A stretch of DNA of 23,043 nt from contig CAZPUS010000040.1 of NCBI GenBank assembly GCA_964589825.1, positions 1-23,043 on the forward strand, in the 5' to 3' direction. This document shows positions 8,392-14,851 of this stretch, in pieces (within the stretch, counting starts at the first letter, position 1; every line of letters starts with the position of its first letter). The position numbers were made by a program, and so were the translations under genes. Below the pieces are notes generated by a model. It saw only the letters and a list, made by a program, of their open reading frames with translations, was not told the DNA's origin and ran no database searches. This DNA is from CAZPUS01 sp964589825. Its GTDB lineage: Bacteria > Fibrobacterota > Chitinivibrionia > Chitinivibrionales > WJKA01.

Positions 8392-9261
8392 TCAAGTCGG
8401 CTGTCCCGTTATGCCCCACTCAGTGGATTTTTGTTGCTGTTGTGCATAAAAACGCTCCCGCGCTTCTCTGCTCTGGCACTCTTTTCTTTTTTCCTGCATG
8501 GTTTCCCACATGGTGATTTCATCAACATCGAACAATTCGGGTATAATTTTGAGATAGTAGGCAGCTGCTTTGGAATACAAACGATGCAAAAAAAGAACTT
8601 TTTTTTCAGTAAGCAGATCTTCAAAAACCCTGTCGTATGGAATGGCGGTATTTGTCACTCTGCCGGGGAAAAGCTCCTTAAGCTTGTCGAGATTCTGACG
8701 CTGCTCCTTGACATCCCGGAAAAACATGGGAATAATTCTCGTGACTGTGGGATCATCAGGGTACTTACCACACAATACGTCCTCGAGCTCGCACAATCCG
8801 TTTATCGCGAACTGCTTCAGTTCGGTGGGTACAAATACACTGTCAGCAGCATGAATGGAGGCAATCTGCAGTGTATCGATTCCGGTGGCGTTGTCTATAA
8901 GGACAAAATCGTAGAACCGCTGAAGCTTCATGTAATGAATGCATTTTTGTAAAAGATAGGGGTCATGCACCTCTTCGTTGCATAATGCATTCTCGGAGGT
9001 GACGATGTGGAGAAACGGAATTTCGGTTTCCCGTATTGCTTTAAAAAACTTTTCGGACGCCGGTCCGATCGAACGATGGTATACATCACGAATACTCGGT
9101 TTCGCAGTTTTATTCAGCAGCATCATCGAAAGGTTATGCTGACTGTCGTTATCGATAGTCAGAACCCTGAAACCGGAAAGCGCAACCGCCTGGGCGATAC
9201 ACCCGGTAAAAGTCGTTTTCCCGACCCCGCCTTTGTAATTGAGTACCGCGATCACTTTCAC
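8392..9261 (-). CDS. ParA/Soj-like P-loop ATPase (orphan)
   Basis: A 289-residue ParA/MinD-type ATPase. The deviant Walker A is at residues 10-17 (KGGVGKTT), with the signature Lys10 and P-loop Lys15. Walker A' reads TIDNDSQHNLS (Asp37, Asp39), and Walker B is FVLIDNATGID (Asp123). Such proteins dimerise on ATP and position DNA or protein complexes. No ParB gene, obvious parS sites or chemotaxis/pilus cluster is visible, so this is an orphan and unlikely to be the main chromosome-partition ATPase. The C-terminal 40 residues are charged and Gln-rich (QQQQ), longer than a minimal ParA. Start is GTG with AGAGGGG about 10 nt upstream. An inverted repeat (9296-9317) lies 35-56 bp upstream and may control it. 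Confidence 0.88.
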   Translation of the reverse strand: MKVIAVLNYKGGVGKTTFTGCIAQAVALSGFRVLTIDNDSQHNLSMMLLNKTAKPSIRDVYHRSIGPASEKFFKAIRETEIPFLHIVTSENALCNEEVHDPYLLQKCIHYMKLQRFYDFVLIDNATGIDTLQIASIHAADSVFVPTELKQFAINGLCELEDVLCGKYPDDPTVTRIIPMFFRDVKEQRQNLDKLKELFPGRVTNTAIPYDRVFEDLLTEKKVLFLHRLYSKAAAYYLKIIPELFDVDEITMWETMQEKRKECQSREARERFYAQQQQKSTEWGITGQPT

Positions 9262-9295
9262 GTGAAGGTTTCCCCTCTTTTATGTAAAAACCATG

Positions 9296-9317
9296 TTTTT
9301 GCACTGAAATGCAAAAA
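9296..9317. promoter_or_regulatory. 8-bp inverted repeat upstream of parA-like gene, candidate operator
   Basis: TTTTTGCA (9296-9303) and TGCAAAAA (9310-9317) are perfect inverted arms around CTGAAA. The site is 35-56 bp before the GTG start of the ParA-like gene, where a promoter would be expected. Since many ParA proteins repress their own gene, autoregulation is plausible but unproven. Confidence 0.4.
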
Positions 9318-9542
9318 TGTTACAACCAAAGAGCGTTTTAATAAAATATACTCGATTCATAACATCCATGACAAAAAGAAACATCGACTTACATAATTCT
9401 AACAAATTGTGCATCCCAAATACTATATTTTTATACGAACGCGACGGTTGTGCTGATAATCAACTTACCAGGCTGTACCGATGTTTTCCACATTAGAATA
9501 TATGTGACAATCGGAATTGTTCTTCGCTGGCTATATTGCAAT

Positions 9543-9569
9543 CGTTACGCGTTTTTTGCGTGTATAACG
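9543..9569. repeat. Bulged inverted repeat in the intergenic region
   Basis: CGTTACGC (9543-9550) can pair with GCGT (9558-9561) and AACG (9566-9569), leaving a T-rich loop and a 4-nt bulge. It could be a structured RNA or a binding site, but there is no run of T after it to make a terminator. Confidence 0.2.
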
Positions 9570-9853
9570 GGACATACAGGGTCATTTTTTTCAGTAATTC
9601 TGTTGTGTTCGCCGCAGCTTCTTCTCAGCCATTACTGTGGTCTGTTCACGGAAGTTTTTATATACGTCGATCAATGTTATACTGAACGTGATGGTTGCGT
9701 ACTTGCTCAGCGGGCGCGTAAAGGTTGACATATTCCGGCAGTTCTTTTACGTCTGCGTTCTTGCTGAAAAGCACGGCACAGAACGATAACAGAGACTACA
9801 GCCACCTTGCGACGCCCACTTTTTTACCGGTTTCTAAAATAGAATCGCACGTT

Positions 9854-10528
9854 ATGGATATTTTTACATCTATACCAATCACCATTTCTCTCGAGTCGGT
9901 ATGTCACAAAGCGCATATCAGCGTCGATGCTACAGACCGGACGGAATACGAAGAGATCATCGAAACCGCCCGATCCATTGCAAACGCAAAGGCACTATGC
10001 AAGGAGTGTACTATACAATCGGACGGGGACGATACAATTTCTGTCGATGCCACTGCATTTCAAAGTGACGCACTTGCGCGTATGACCGCCGATGCTCACA
10101 AAGTATATGCATTTGTGGCAACGTGCGGAACCGAACTCGATCTTCTTGACAAAATGGGTGAAACCGATATCCTGAAAAAATATTTTATCGATGCGCTCAA
10201 GGAACACGTGCTGAGACAAAGCTTTGAGTATCTGGACACACAGATAACACGCAAATACCATATACCGAAAACCGCATCCATCTGCCCCGGTTCTGCCGAT
10301 GTCGATGTATGGCCTATACAGCAGCAGAAACAGCTTTTTTCATTGCTTGGTGATGTCAAAAAAGCGATTGGGGTTACGCTTACCTCTTCGTGTCTCATGA
10401 AACCGACCAAATCGATTTCAGGGTTTATCTTTCCTACCGAAACGGACTTTTATTCCTGCCAGTTGTGCACCCGGGCTCATTGTCCGGGTAGAAAAGCTGC
10501 TTTCGCCCCGACGCTACGAAATAGATAG
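9854..10528 (+). CDS. Stand-alone B12-dependent methionine synthase activation-domain protein
   Basis: A 224-residue protein of the Met_synt_B12 type. In MetH this domain binds S-adenosylmethionine and re-methylates oxidised cobalamin. The match rests on residues about 142-194: ICPGSADVDVWPIQQQKQLF, then SLLGDVKKAIGVTLTSSCLM, then KPTKSISGFIFP. These follow the 'PGS..-W....Q..LFsLLgdv..aIGV.Lt.s..M.P.KSvSG' pattern of short family members from anaerobes. A Cys cluster follows at 202, 205 and 210 (CQLCTRAHC), possibly metal- or Fe-S-binding. I chose ATG 9854 because the N-terminus then begins like the family (DIFTSIPITISLESV). The frame is open back to TTG 9725, but those 43 residues look random. 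No clear ribosome site and no methionine synthase or corrinoid gene lies nearby. Confidence 0.8.
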   Translation: MDIFTSIPITISLESVCHKAHISVDATDRTEYEEIIETARSIANAKALCKECTIQSDGDDTISVDATAFQSDALARMTADAHKVYAFVATCGTELDLLDKMGETDILKKYFIDALKEHVLRQSFEYLDTQITRKYHIPKTASICPGSADVDVWPIQQQKQLFSLLGDVKKAIGVTLTSSCLMKPTKSISGFIFPTETDFYSCQLCTRAHCPGRKAAFAPTLRNR

Positions 10529-10590
10529 AATCATGCTTATATATCGACTCAAAAATGTATATACGTTCCTGATATATCAAAGAGAATACC

Positions 10591-10620
10591 ATTGCTTTTC
10601 ATATAGCATCCGTAATACGC
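10591..10620 (+). promoter_or_regulatory. Possible promoter of the 10660 gene
   Basis: TTGCTT at 10592-10597 sits within the same 10-mer (ATTGCTTTTC) that covers the -35 box of the efflux operon promoter. TAATAC at 10613-10618 could be a -10 box with a 15-bp spacer, shorter than ideal. The start codon follows about 40 nt later. Confidence 0.3.
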
Positions 10621-10659
10621 ACTAATTTATTTCTGCACCCTTTTATCCGGAGAGACGTT

Positions 10660-11316
10660 ATGACTATTCACACGCATATTCCAAAATCAATCGACAGTGT
10701 TCTGTGGCAGGACCACCGCGCTGCAGAAACCGGCATAATTGTTGTATACGCAAGCGATCCCGTATCAGAAATGCCTGTCCGAAAAATCCCGGACGAGATC
10801 CCTTCCGACATTTCTCCAGAGCCGAATTACGAATCAGGAACCTATGGGTTTTTCGGATGTATCTCTCCTAAAACACGCACCCGCATTGTCCGATCAAGAG
10901 CCCGGTATCTCTTTTTCCTTACACAATACGAAGGAAGAAATCAGGAGAAACGAGGCTCGTTTTTGGTCACCGGGTATTATCGCCTTCACAAAGCCGCCGA
11001 TGTACAGAAGCTGCACCTTCGCTACCTCCCCAACCCAAACTGCATCTCGACAGATCCCTGCTGGGCGGTAAAGGCGGATAAAGTCCATTTCGTACATACA
11101 AACGAGGCATTCGAAGTGACTCCCGAGGTTATGGAAACGTGGGACAAAAAGAAAAAAATCACTTCTCAGACACGAATCGAGTTGACAGACGAACATACTG
11201 CTTCACTCATCGAATATCTGGATTCAAAGCCAAATGCAGTGGCAAAATATATCGAAGAGACAAAAAGGCTGCAGCCAGACGACCCGGACGAGGAAGAAGG
11301 CGAACAAGAGGAATAA
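10660..11316 (+). CDS. Hypothetical protein, 218 aa, acidic C-terminus
   Basis: I do not recognise this family. There is no signal peptide or membrane segment, so it is probably cytoplasmic. Residues about 60-160 contain strand-rich segments (ARYLFFLTQYEG, GSFLVTGYYRLHKAADV, CWAVKADKVHFV) whose 'sequence..GYY.l' layout loosely recalls small PUA/EVE-like nucleic-acid-binding barrels; this is a weak impression. A helical region (about 177-203) leads to a very acidic tail (DDPDEEEGEQEE) at 207-218. GGAG (10649-10652) lies 7 nt before ATG 10660. The alkyltransferase gene starts 10 nt after its stop, so the two are probably co-transcribed, which hints weakly at a nucleic-acid or repair role. Confidence 0.75.
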   Translation: MTIHTHIPKSIDSVLWQDHRAAETGIIVVYASDPVSEMPVRKIPDEIPSDISPEPNYESGTYGFFGCISPKTRTRIVRSRARYLFFLTQYEGRNQEKRGSFLVTGYYRLHKAADVQKLHLRYLPNPNCISTDPCWAVKADKVHFVHTNEAFEVTPEVMETWDKKKKITSQTRIELTDEHTASLIEYLDSKPNAVAKYIEETKRLQPDDPDEEEGEQEE

Positions 11317-11326
11317 TCTCCGCACA

Positions 11327-11839
11327 ATGCTCAGAAAAGTCATTTATCATCAGGTATGCGATGTCACTGTTTTTGGTGAGATTAGCCCGGAATTTGAGTT
11401 CAGGCTCGTAAAAATCGCCTTCGGAATACAATACGAAATATCCGGCATCAAGGCACAGGAACTTGACAATGAGCGACTTTCTTCTTATGCTGCATCAATC
11501 GGTGATTTTCTTGATGGCCGGATCCATTCCCTCGACCATATACCGGTTTCACTGCATCGGTATACCGAATTCGAGCAGGATATACTCTCCGCGTGCCGCA
11601 CGATTACATACGGCACGACTGACACATACGGAGGGTGTGCCTCTCGTGCCGGCCATGCCGGGGCTGTTCGTGCCGCTGCACAGGCCCTGCGCAAAAATGA
11701 CTTTCCTCTCGTGATACCGTGTCACCGGGTTATCAGAAAAAACGGGGATATGGGTGGATTTATGGGCAGTTGCAACGAAAGCTGTTATCACCTGAAAAAA
11801 CGTCTGATACAGAATGAAGCGTGCGCGGTATCCTTGTAA
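11327..11839 (+). CDS. ogt: Methylated-DNA--protein-cysteine S-methyltransferase (O6-alkylguanine repair)
   Basis: A 170-residue suicide DNA-repair protein that transfers alkyl groups from O6-alkylguanine to its own cysteine. The active site is PCHRVI with Cys132. Other family landmarks are present: GTTDTYGG (Tyr101, DNA-phosphate contact), AVRAAAQAL with the Arg115 finger used in base flipping, the Asn124 after it, and GDMGGF beyond the active site. The N-terminal half is the poorly conserved RNase-H-like domain. Length fits the Ogt class with no Ada-type regulatory domain. ATG 11327 is chosen by length and homology. AGAGGA lies 14 nt upstream, rather far, but the preceding gene's stop is only 10 nt away, so coupling is likely. 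Confidence 0.93.
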   Translation: MLRKVIYHQVCDVTVFGEISPEFEFRLVKIAFGIQYEISGIKAQELDNERLSSYAASIGDFLDGRIHSLDHIPVSLHRYTEFEQDILSACRTITYGTTDTYGGCASRAGHAGAVRAAAQALRKNDFPLVIPCHRVIRKNGDMGGFMGSCNESCYHLKKRLIQNEACAVSL

Positions 11840-12193
11840 TTGCGACACTATTGATCCTTTTTGCTGCAGTGAGGTATTTTTGTATTACGGCATGTCCAAT
11901 GGCACGGAAAGTACTTTCAGGTTTGTGTAGTACGCATTTTCAAAAAGAATGATTTTCAAGAGTGGTGTGACACAGCGTGTATTAGCGCGAAAATGACAAT
12001 GTCTCTTTTGTCTTCTGTGGCTTCGAAGAGAATGAGAGATAACGTGCATTATGTATCGGAAAGGATTCGGCAGGTGTTTTTGCACTATGTACGGCACGAC
12101 AGACACAGTGCATGGCAGCGCACGGTAATAGTATACATACGTAATTCCGGGGGCAGGGTTATTCAATGGGTACTAATCGGCAAAAAGGCATAA
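11821..12193 (+). pseudogene. Possible small broken or frameshifted gene between ogt and the surface operon
   Basis: Two adjoining frames look like halves of one gene. The first runs from GTG 11821 (overlapping ogt by 19 nt) to TGA 11952. It encodes about 43 residues starting with a hydrophobic helix (RGILVIATLLILFAAV) and then basic residues. The second is open through 11951-12193 and has a regular amphipathic C-terminus (RTVIVYIRNSGGRVIQWVLI). Its stop TAA overlaps an in-frame ATG at 12193 of the next gene (TAATG). A run of five A at 11942-11946 lies where the switch would occur. A single-base error, a true decayed gene, or chance could explain it. The tail pattern loosely recalls TonB/AgmX C-terminal strands; no assignment is made. 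Confidence 0.25.
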
Positions 12194-14007
12194 TGTTACA
12201 TCTTTCCCAAGCGTTTTGCAGCGCTTCGTTGACGGCCCTGCTGTCGTTCATTTTATGGTTTCGGGTATCAATACCCGCATATGAGGGCACGACGTTACCC
12301 CGTACCGAAGAAGAAGCGAAATCATTGATTGCACGTGGTTTTATCGATTCGACATCGTGGCGACCCTTTGCTCCTTACTATATTGATCCTGTCAATGTAG
12401 CGGACGGCGAACTCACGCATTTCGCCACATCTCTCTGTAATCTCTCTGTACACGATTTCCCGTCCGATTTTTCGCAGCTGCATACATACGAGCCGTGGGC
12501 TCCTTCAGATATCGCACGTTTTTATCGCGACTATCCAAAACTTAAAAAATATACCCCTGTTCTATGCTTTGATTCCAGAGCACTCCCCTCAATGACGCGG
12601 GTACGGATTACTGAAGGTAAATCATCCGGTGCGTCTATCTCCCGTGGACGCGGCAATATAACCATCGAACCTCATGATAACGTTCGTACCGATATCCGCA
12701 CCACGATCTCCGACTCCGGACTGCGGCTTCGACACCGTCGCCTTCTTTTTTCCGTACCGCACAAGCTGCGGATTTCGCTAGGAAATTTTGCTCCCATAGC
12801 CCCGTATACACCCGTTTACGGCTATTTCCCCGAACAATCACGCCCACACCACAGCTACGGACCGGGTATGGAATTCATGTATGGCCTTCACCGCACATTC
12901 AACGGTATCCATGCAGAAACTACTCTGCATGACACCTACTGTCGCGTAGACGGATTCTGGCACCTCACCCCCGGAGAAACAATCGCAGGTGTTTTTTTTA
13001 CCTCAACGCCATACCGAAGGGTTAACATATACACGGGTTTTTCCGGAATGGATACCCGTGACTCCTGCCTCAATAATACCGTAGGCACGGATACACGCAA
13101 CCCGAATACCTCACGGTTTATCATTTCATCGACGGTCCCGTCACAGATAATTTACTGTCATACCGGTGCTTCGTATGCTTTGGGCAATGCCGCCCTGACA
13201 CTGAATGCGGTGATGGAACGCAAGAAATGGCGATCCCCCGTGCTGTCGGTATCTGTAAATCTGAAGAATCCCGATGCAGAAATCACTTTCAACTCGTATC
13301 CGGGAAATGTATGCGCTCAGAGAAGCAGATTGCGCTATACAATGCAACGCTCGCTGCTGCGCGATCCGTATTATACAGACACTTTTTTTGGAATTGCCCA
13401 TGAGAACATTTACTCGATTGCATGCGCAACAACTCACAGGCTGCATGACAAATGTGAGTACAGTGCACGAGTACGCTATACAAGCAGCAGTTCAAGGGCT
13501 TTTTCGGAAATCAGCCAGGGCCTTGATTATGAAATATTCGAACATTCGGAAGGCATTGCAAATCTGTCGTTTGATTACCGCCTCTACCCTTCCATGATGC
13601 ATGGCATATGGCGACAGCGTCTACAACTGACCGCCGCACATATACCTGCAGGTATATGTATGCTCGAATCCGGTATTAACCTCTGGCAGAAACGTTTTGC
13701 CGCGCACACCTCGTATTACGGATCGTGGTTTACAAACACGAGTTTCTCTCTGTGTACCCACAAGCTTCTCCTTAATCCTCATATACGCGTGTATCGTTCA
13801 TGGGAACACGAATCGGGCATCGATACGACACATGTGCGTTCCTTTGTTGTATGGGCTGGGTTTACACAAAAGCTCTCAATTTACAACGGTACGTATACCC
13901 GCATGAAACTCGATATGCCGTTTTATATACAAAAAAACAAACATCCGGAGAAATCACCATTTGTTGAAAGGATACGCCTGTATGTATCGACCGCGTTTCG
14001 GTTTTGA
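12166..14007 (+). CDS. Outer-membrane beta-barrel protein with divergent helix-hairpin-helix-like N-terminus
   Basis: A 613-residue exported protein. A signal peptide lies at about residues 1-39 (Arg5/Lys7, then a long hydrophobic stretch). Residues about 72-135 (IDPVNVADGELTHF ... APSDIARFYRDYPKLKKYTP) follow the spacing of ComEA-like helix-hairpin-helix repeats: 'D.N.A...EL', then 'a..I..yR...p...', then a closing strand. The Gly-Ile-Gly hairpin motifs are eroded, so this call is tentative. From about 140 to the end, alternating strands (KLRISLGNFAP, AHTSYYGSWFTNTSF) and a terminal Phe (STAFRF) indicate an outer-membrane barrel. ATG 12166 has AGGG 7 nt upstream and gives a basic signal-peptide start. 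ATG 12193, with AAAAGG 4 nt upstream, is the alternative. It is the first gene of a four-gene overlapping operon. Confidence 0.7.
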   Translation: MGTNRQKGIMLHLSQAFCSASLTALLSFILWFRVSIPAYEGTTLPRTEEEAKSLIARGFIDSTSWRPFAPYYIDPVNVADGELTHFATSLCNLSVHDFPSDFSQLHTYEPWAPSDIARFYRDYPKLKKYTPVLCFDSRALPSMTRVRITEGKSSGASISRGRGNITIEPHDNVRTDIRTTISDSGLRLRHRRLLFSVPHKLRISLGNFAPIAPYTPVYGYFPEQSRPHHSYGPGMEFMYGLHRTFNGIHAETTLHDTYCRVDGFWHLTPGETIAGVFFTSTPYRRVNIYTGFSGMDTRDSCLNNTVGTDTRNPNTSRFIISSTVPSQIIYCHTGASYALGNAALTLNAVMERKKWRSPVLSVSVNLKNPDAEITFNSYPGNVCAQRSRLRYTMQRSLLRDPYYTDTFFGIAHENIYSIACATTHRLHDKCEYSARVRYTSSSSRAFSEISQGLDYEIFEHSEGIANLSFDYRLYPSMMHGIWRQRLQLTAAHIPAGICMLESGINLWQKRFAAHTSYYGSWFTNTSFSLCTHKLLLNPHIRVYRSWEHESGIDTTHVRSFVVWAGFTQKLSIYNGTYTRMKLDMPFYIQKNKHPEKSPFVERIRLYVSTAFRF

Positions 14008-14851
14008 TGTGATCCTGTTGTGCGGCTGCTGTTTGATTTACCTGTCATGCAGCGATCCAGTTGCATCCGCTCATTCGACACGATTTGATTTTTTTGTCCT
14101 TGATGCAGGTCAGGGACTTGCACAGGCCGGACTTGCGGAAAACCAGGCCGTTCTGTGGGACACCGGCCCGCTCGATGCATATCCTGCCCTTGATCGATGG
14201 TATCACAACAATGGAAGGCCATTTTTAAACGCTGTAATCATATCCCATATGCACCGGGATCACTATGGAGCGCTTTCGCGCATCGACACGCGTTTCGGAT
14301 TCAGTGGAAAAATCTACGTTTCCGGCTGGTGCGACACGCTCATGCTTCGACATTCGCTGCACACATACTGGAAATCACGTGTACGGTTTATAACCATTCA
14401 CCGTGGCGACACTCTCGATTTTTTGCCGGATGTAAAGACTCTCTGCATCTGGCCTCCTGAATCGATCGCGGTTTCGGACAAATCGTATGATGAGATGTGT
14501 AATCACACCAGTCTCTGTTTTCGGGTCTCTCACGGCCGCACGTCATTTCTGATTACCTCTGATACGGATACCGCAGCATTACGCCGGCTCTGCAAAACCG
14601 ACGCATACCGCCTGGCTAATGAGTGTATGATAGTACCACATCACGGCTCAAGTAGTGGATACCACCCGGTTTTTATCGGATATGTAGATCCGGAATACGC
14701 GGTAATTTCGTGTTCCGATTCCAACGACTACGCGCATCCGTATCCGGAATATCTCGATTTATTCTGGCAAATGAATACGACACTTTTAACCACCTATACA
14801 AACGGCACGATCCACTTTTTCAGCAATGGAGCATATCTGACATGTCAATAA
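13982..14851 (+). CDS. Exported ComEC/Rec2-type metallo-beta-lactamase-fold hydrolase
   Basis: A 289-residue protein equivalent to the C-terminal MBL domain of the DNA-uptake protein ComEC, without its membrane channel domain. Landmarks in ComEC order are LDAGQG (40-45), ISHMHRDH with the metal ligands His89, His91, Asp93 and His94, NHTS (174-177), LITSDTD with Asp194, the 'VPHHGSSSG' motif with His220/His221, and AVISCSDSNDYAHPYPE with His252. These residues suggest an active metal-dependent phosphodiesterase or nuclease. The N-terminus (about 1-23) is a hydrophobic export signal ending YLSC, possibly a lipoprotein. ATG 13982 has AAAGGA 9 nt upstream and overlaps the barrel gene by 26 nt; TTG 13961 is the alternative. 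It acts outside the inner membrane. Confidence 0.85.
   Translation: MYRPRFGFDVILLCGCCLIYLSCSDPVASAHSTRFDFFVLDAGQGLAQAGLAENQAVLWDTGPLDAYPALDRWYHNNGRPFLNAVIISHMHRDHYGALSRIDTRFGFSGKIYVSGWCDTLMLRHSLHTYWKSRVRFITIHRGDTLDFLPDVKTLCIWPPESIAVSDKSYDEMCNHTSLCFRVSHGRTSFLITSDTDTAALRRLCKTDAYRLANECMIVPHHGSSSGYHPVFIGYVDPEYAVISCSDSNDYAHPYPEYLDLFWQMNTTLLTTYTNGTIHFFSNGAYLTCQ

Larger units (their letters stand above)
9262..9853. other. Long divergent non-coding region
   Basis: About 590 bases separate the leftward ParA-like gene from the rightward activation-domain gene. The parA-proximal part is AT-rich and carries an 8-bp inverted repeat (9296-9317). A hairpin with a bulge is at 9543-9569. A 92-codon open frame (9450-9728) has no ribosome site and no recognisable protein. 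I looked for cobalamin and SAM riboswitch cores, because the next gene is cobalamin-linked, and saw none. An unannotated small RNA or decayed gene cannot be excluded. Confidence 0.4.

Noticed and set aside
9450..9728. 92-codon frame rich in hydrophobic residues
   Set aside because: GTG start with no ribosome site, irregular composition and no clear membrane topology; kept as non-coding.
9725..9853. Longer TTG-started N-terminus for the methionine synthase activation-domain protein
   Set aside because: The extra 43 residues look random, while the family-like N-terminus begins at ATG 9854.
9400..9853. Cobalamin riboswitch upstream of the B12-related gene
   Set aside because: None of the conserved core segments could be found on the plus strand.
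11885..12166. 93-codon minus-strand frame
   Set aside because: No ribosome site or known pattern; it runs against the direction of both flanking genes.
14710..14841. Extended N-terminus for the lamin-tail protein
   Set aside because: Overlaps conserved ComEC-type motifs of the MBL gene and would bury the signal peptide that starts at ATG 14842.
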